Shown here one piece after another: positions 63,244-64,000 of a stretch of 64,000 nt of DNA. Source of the stretch: Ruminococcus flavefaciens (lineage in GTDB: Bacteria > Bacillota > Clostridia > Oscillospirales > Ruminococcaceae). The translations under genes and the position numbers were made by a program. The stretch spans positions 62,001 through 126,000 of the forward strand of contig NZ_FPIP01000001.1 of the NCBI RefSeq assembly GCF_900119075.1. The letters are read 5' to 3'. Within the stretch, counting starts at the first letter, position 1; every line of letters begins with the position of its first letter. The notes under the pieces were generated by a model that saw nothing but the letters and a program-made list of their open reading frames with translations, was not told where the DNA came from and searched no databases.

Positions 63244-64000
63244 ATGTTTCAGTACAACACTGTTGAAGAAGCCTGTGAGGCTCTCCGAAACGGCGAAATC
63301 ATCCTCGTTACAGACGACGAGGACAGAGAAAACGAGGGCGACATGATATGTGCCGCTCAGTTTGCAACTACAGAAAACGTAAACTTCATGGCGGCTCACG
63401 CAAAGGGACTCATCTGTATGCCCATGAGCGGAGAGCTCTGCGACAGGCTTCATCTGCCGCAGATGGTGGACTACAACACCGATAACCACTGCACGGCATT
63501 TACGGTGTCTATCGACCACGTAAAGACTACCACAGGCATTTCTGCCGAGGAGCGCGGCTTCACAGCCCGTATGTGCGTCGATAAGAACTCAAAGCCCGAA
63601 GACTTCCGCCGCCCCGGGCATATGTTTCCGCTGACCGCCAAGAAAAACGGCGTTCTCGAACGCGAGGGACACACAGAGGCTACCGTTGACCTTATGCGTA
63701 TCGCAGGGCTCGAAGAATGCGGTCTCTGCTGTGAGATAATGCGCGACGACGGCACTATGATGAGAACTCCCGAGCTTCAGGAAAAGGCTCGGGAATGGGG
63801 CATGAAGTTCATAACCATTAAGGCGCTGAAAGAATACCGCAAGGTGCACGATGTGCTTGTGGAGTGCGTTGCCAATACAAAGCTCCCCACAAAGTACGGC
63901 GAGTTCAGAGCCCTCGGCTACGTGAACAAGCTCAACGGCGAGCACCATGTAGCTCTTGTAAAGGGCGACATCGGCGACGGACAGGATATACTCTGCCGAG
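63244..64000 (+). CDS. ribBA: Bifunctional DHBP synthase/GTP cyclohydrolase II RibBA, N-terminal part
   Basis: The frame runs off the window. The first 200 residues are DHBP synthase: [18 protein letters not shown] (active-site acidic loop), [58 protein letters not shown]. The GTP cyclohydrolase II part has just begun ([20 protein letters not shown]). GGAG before ATG 63244 sets the start. ribH would be expected next. Confidence 0.95.
   Translation, partial: MFQYNTVEEACEALRNGEIILVTDDEDRENEGDMICAAQFATTENVNFMAAHAKGLICMPMSGELCDRLHLPQMVDYNTDNHCTAFTVSIDHVKTTTGISAEERGFTARMCVDKNSKPEDFRRPGHMFPLTAKKNGVLEREGHTEATVDLMRIAGLEECGLCCEIMRDDGTMMRTPELQEKAREWGMKFITIKALKEYRKVHDVLVECVANTKLPTKYGEFRALGYVNKLNGEHHVALVKGDIGDGQDILCR

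Overview
The window looks like the chromosome of a fibre-degrading Ruminococcus, most like R. flavefaciens. This is inferred from three things: secreted enzymes carry cellulosomal dockerins with the 'MQ(S/A)LANPNKY' signature, they have long Thr-rich linkers, and they sit in a xylan and mixed-linkage glucan locus with GH11, GH43, CE1, GH16, GH3 and xylose isomerase. No rRNA, tRNA or CRISPR array was seen. Species assignment is by recognition only; no search was run.

Layout. 1-938: end of a dockerin enzyme, possibly a PL11 rhamnogalacturonan lyase. 1252-3561: oxidoreductase, LURP-one-like protein and a SpoU-type rRNA methylase, minus strand. 3947-5902: NAD-dependent DNA ligase. 6395-7704: ECF sigma factor with its zinc-finger anti-sigma factor. 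7740-12277: diguanylate cyclase, CpXC protein, DUF4298 protein, acyltransferase, nitroreductase and CDP-alcohol phosphatidyltransferase, minus strand. 12283-17730: a decayed genomic island at the 3' end of the rRNA methylase gene rlmD/rumA. It holds a broken BREX start (brxA with a stop codon, brxB cut short), phage fragments (HNH nuclease, portal N-terminus) and small cargo genes. 17691-25482: recJ - relA/spoT - MBL hydrolase - hemZ - rlmD operon. 25703-27625: a sugar-sensor-like diguanylate cyclase. 28020-29767: pyrophosphatase and PRPP synthetase. 29945-32944: a fused ABC transporter. 33060-53110: the xylan and beta-glucan locus with three AraC regulators and a sugar importer. 53276-57730: fhs, tsaE, tsaB, rpiB, an acetyltransferase and upp. 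57831-59577: a GIY-YIG protein and an Mrp-type ATPase. 59645-64000: the FMN-riboswitch-controlled riboflavin operon (ribD, ribE, ribBA) with two unexpected membrane or lipoprotein genes inside it.

How the genes work together. Secreted multidomain enzymes on the cellulosome cut arabinoxylan (GH11, GH43), remove ester groups (two CE1 domains) and cut mixed-linkage glucan (three GH16 modules). The importer at 49752-53110 brings in oligosaccharides, cytoplasmic GH3 releases xylose, and XylA isomerises it. The importer's ATPase and a xylulokinase are not in the window.

Most unusual observations. (1) The FMN riboswitch at 59963-60069 is preceded by two tandem 92-bp units that keep only its 5' half and replace the rest with a new three-hairpin fold. 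(2) Three 274-bp MITE-like elements (962, 6032, 43998) share terminal inverted repeats, and each sits inside the loop of a terminator or palindrome whose arms differ between sites. (3) A duplicated 3' end of rlmD marks both ends of the decayed BREX and phage island.
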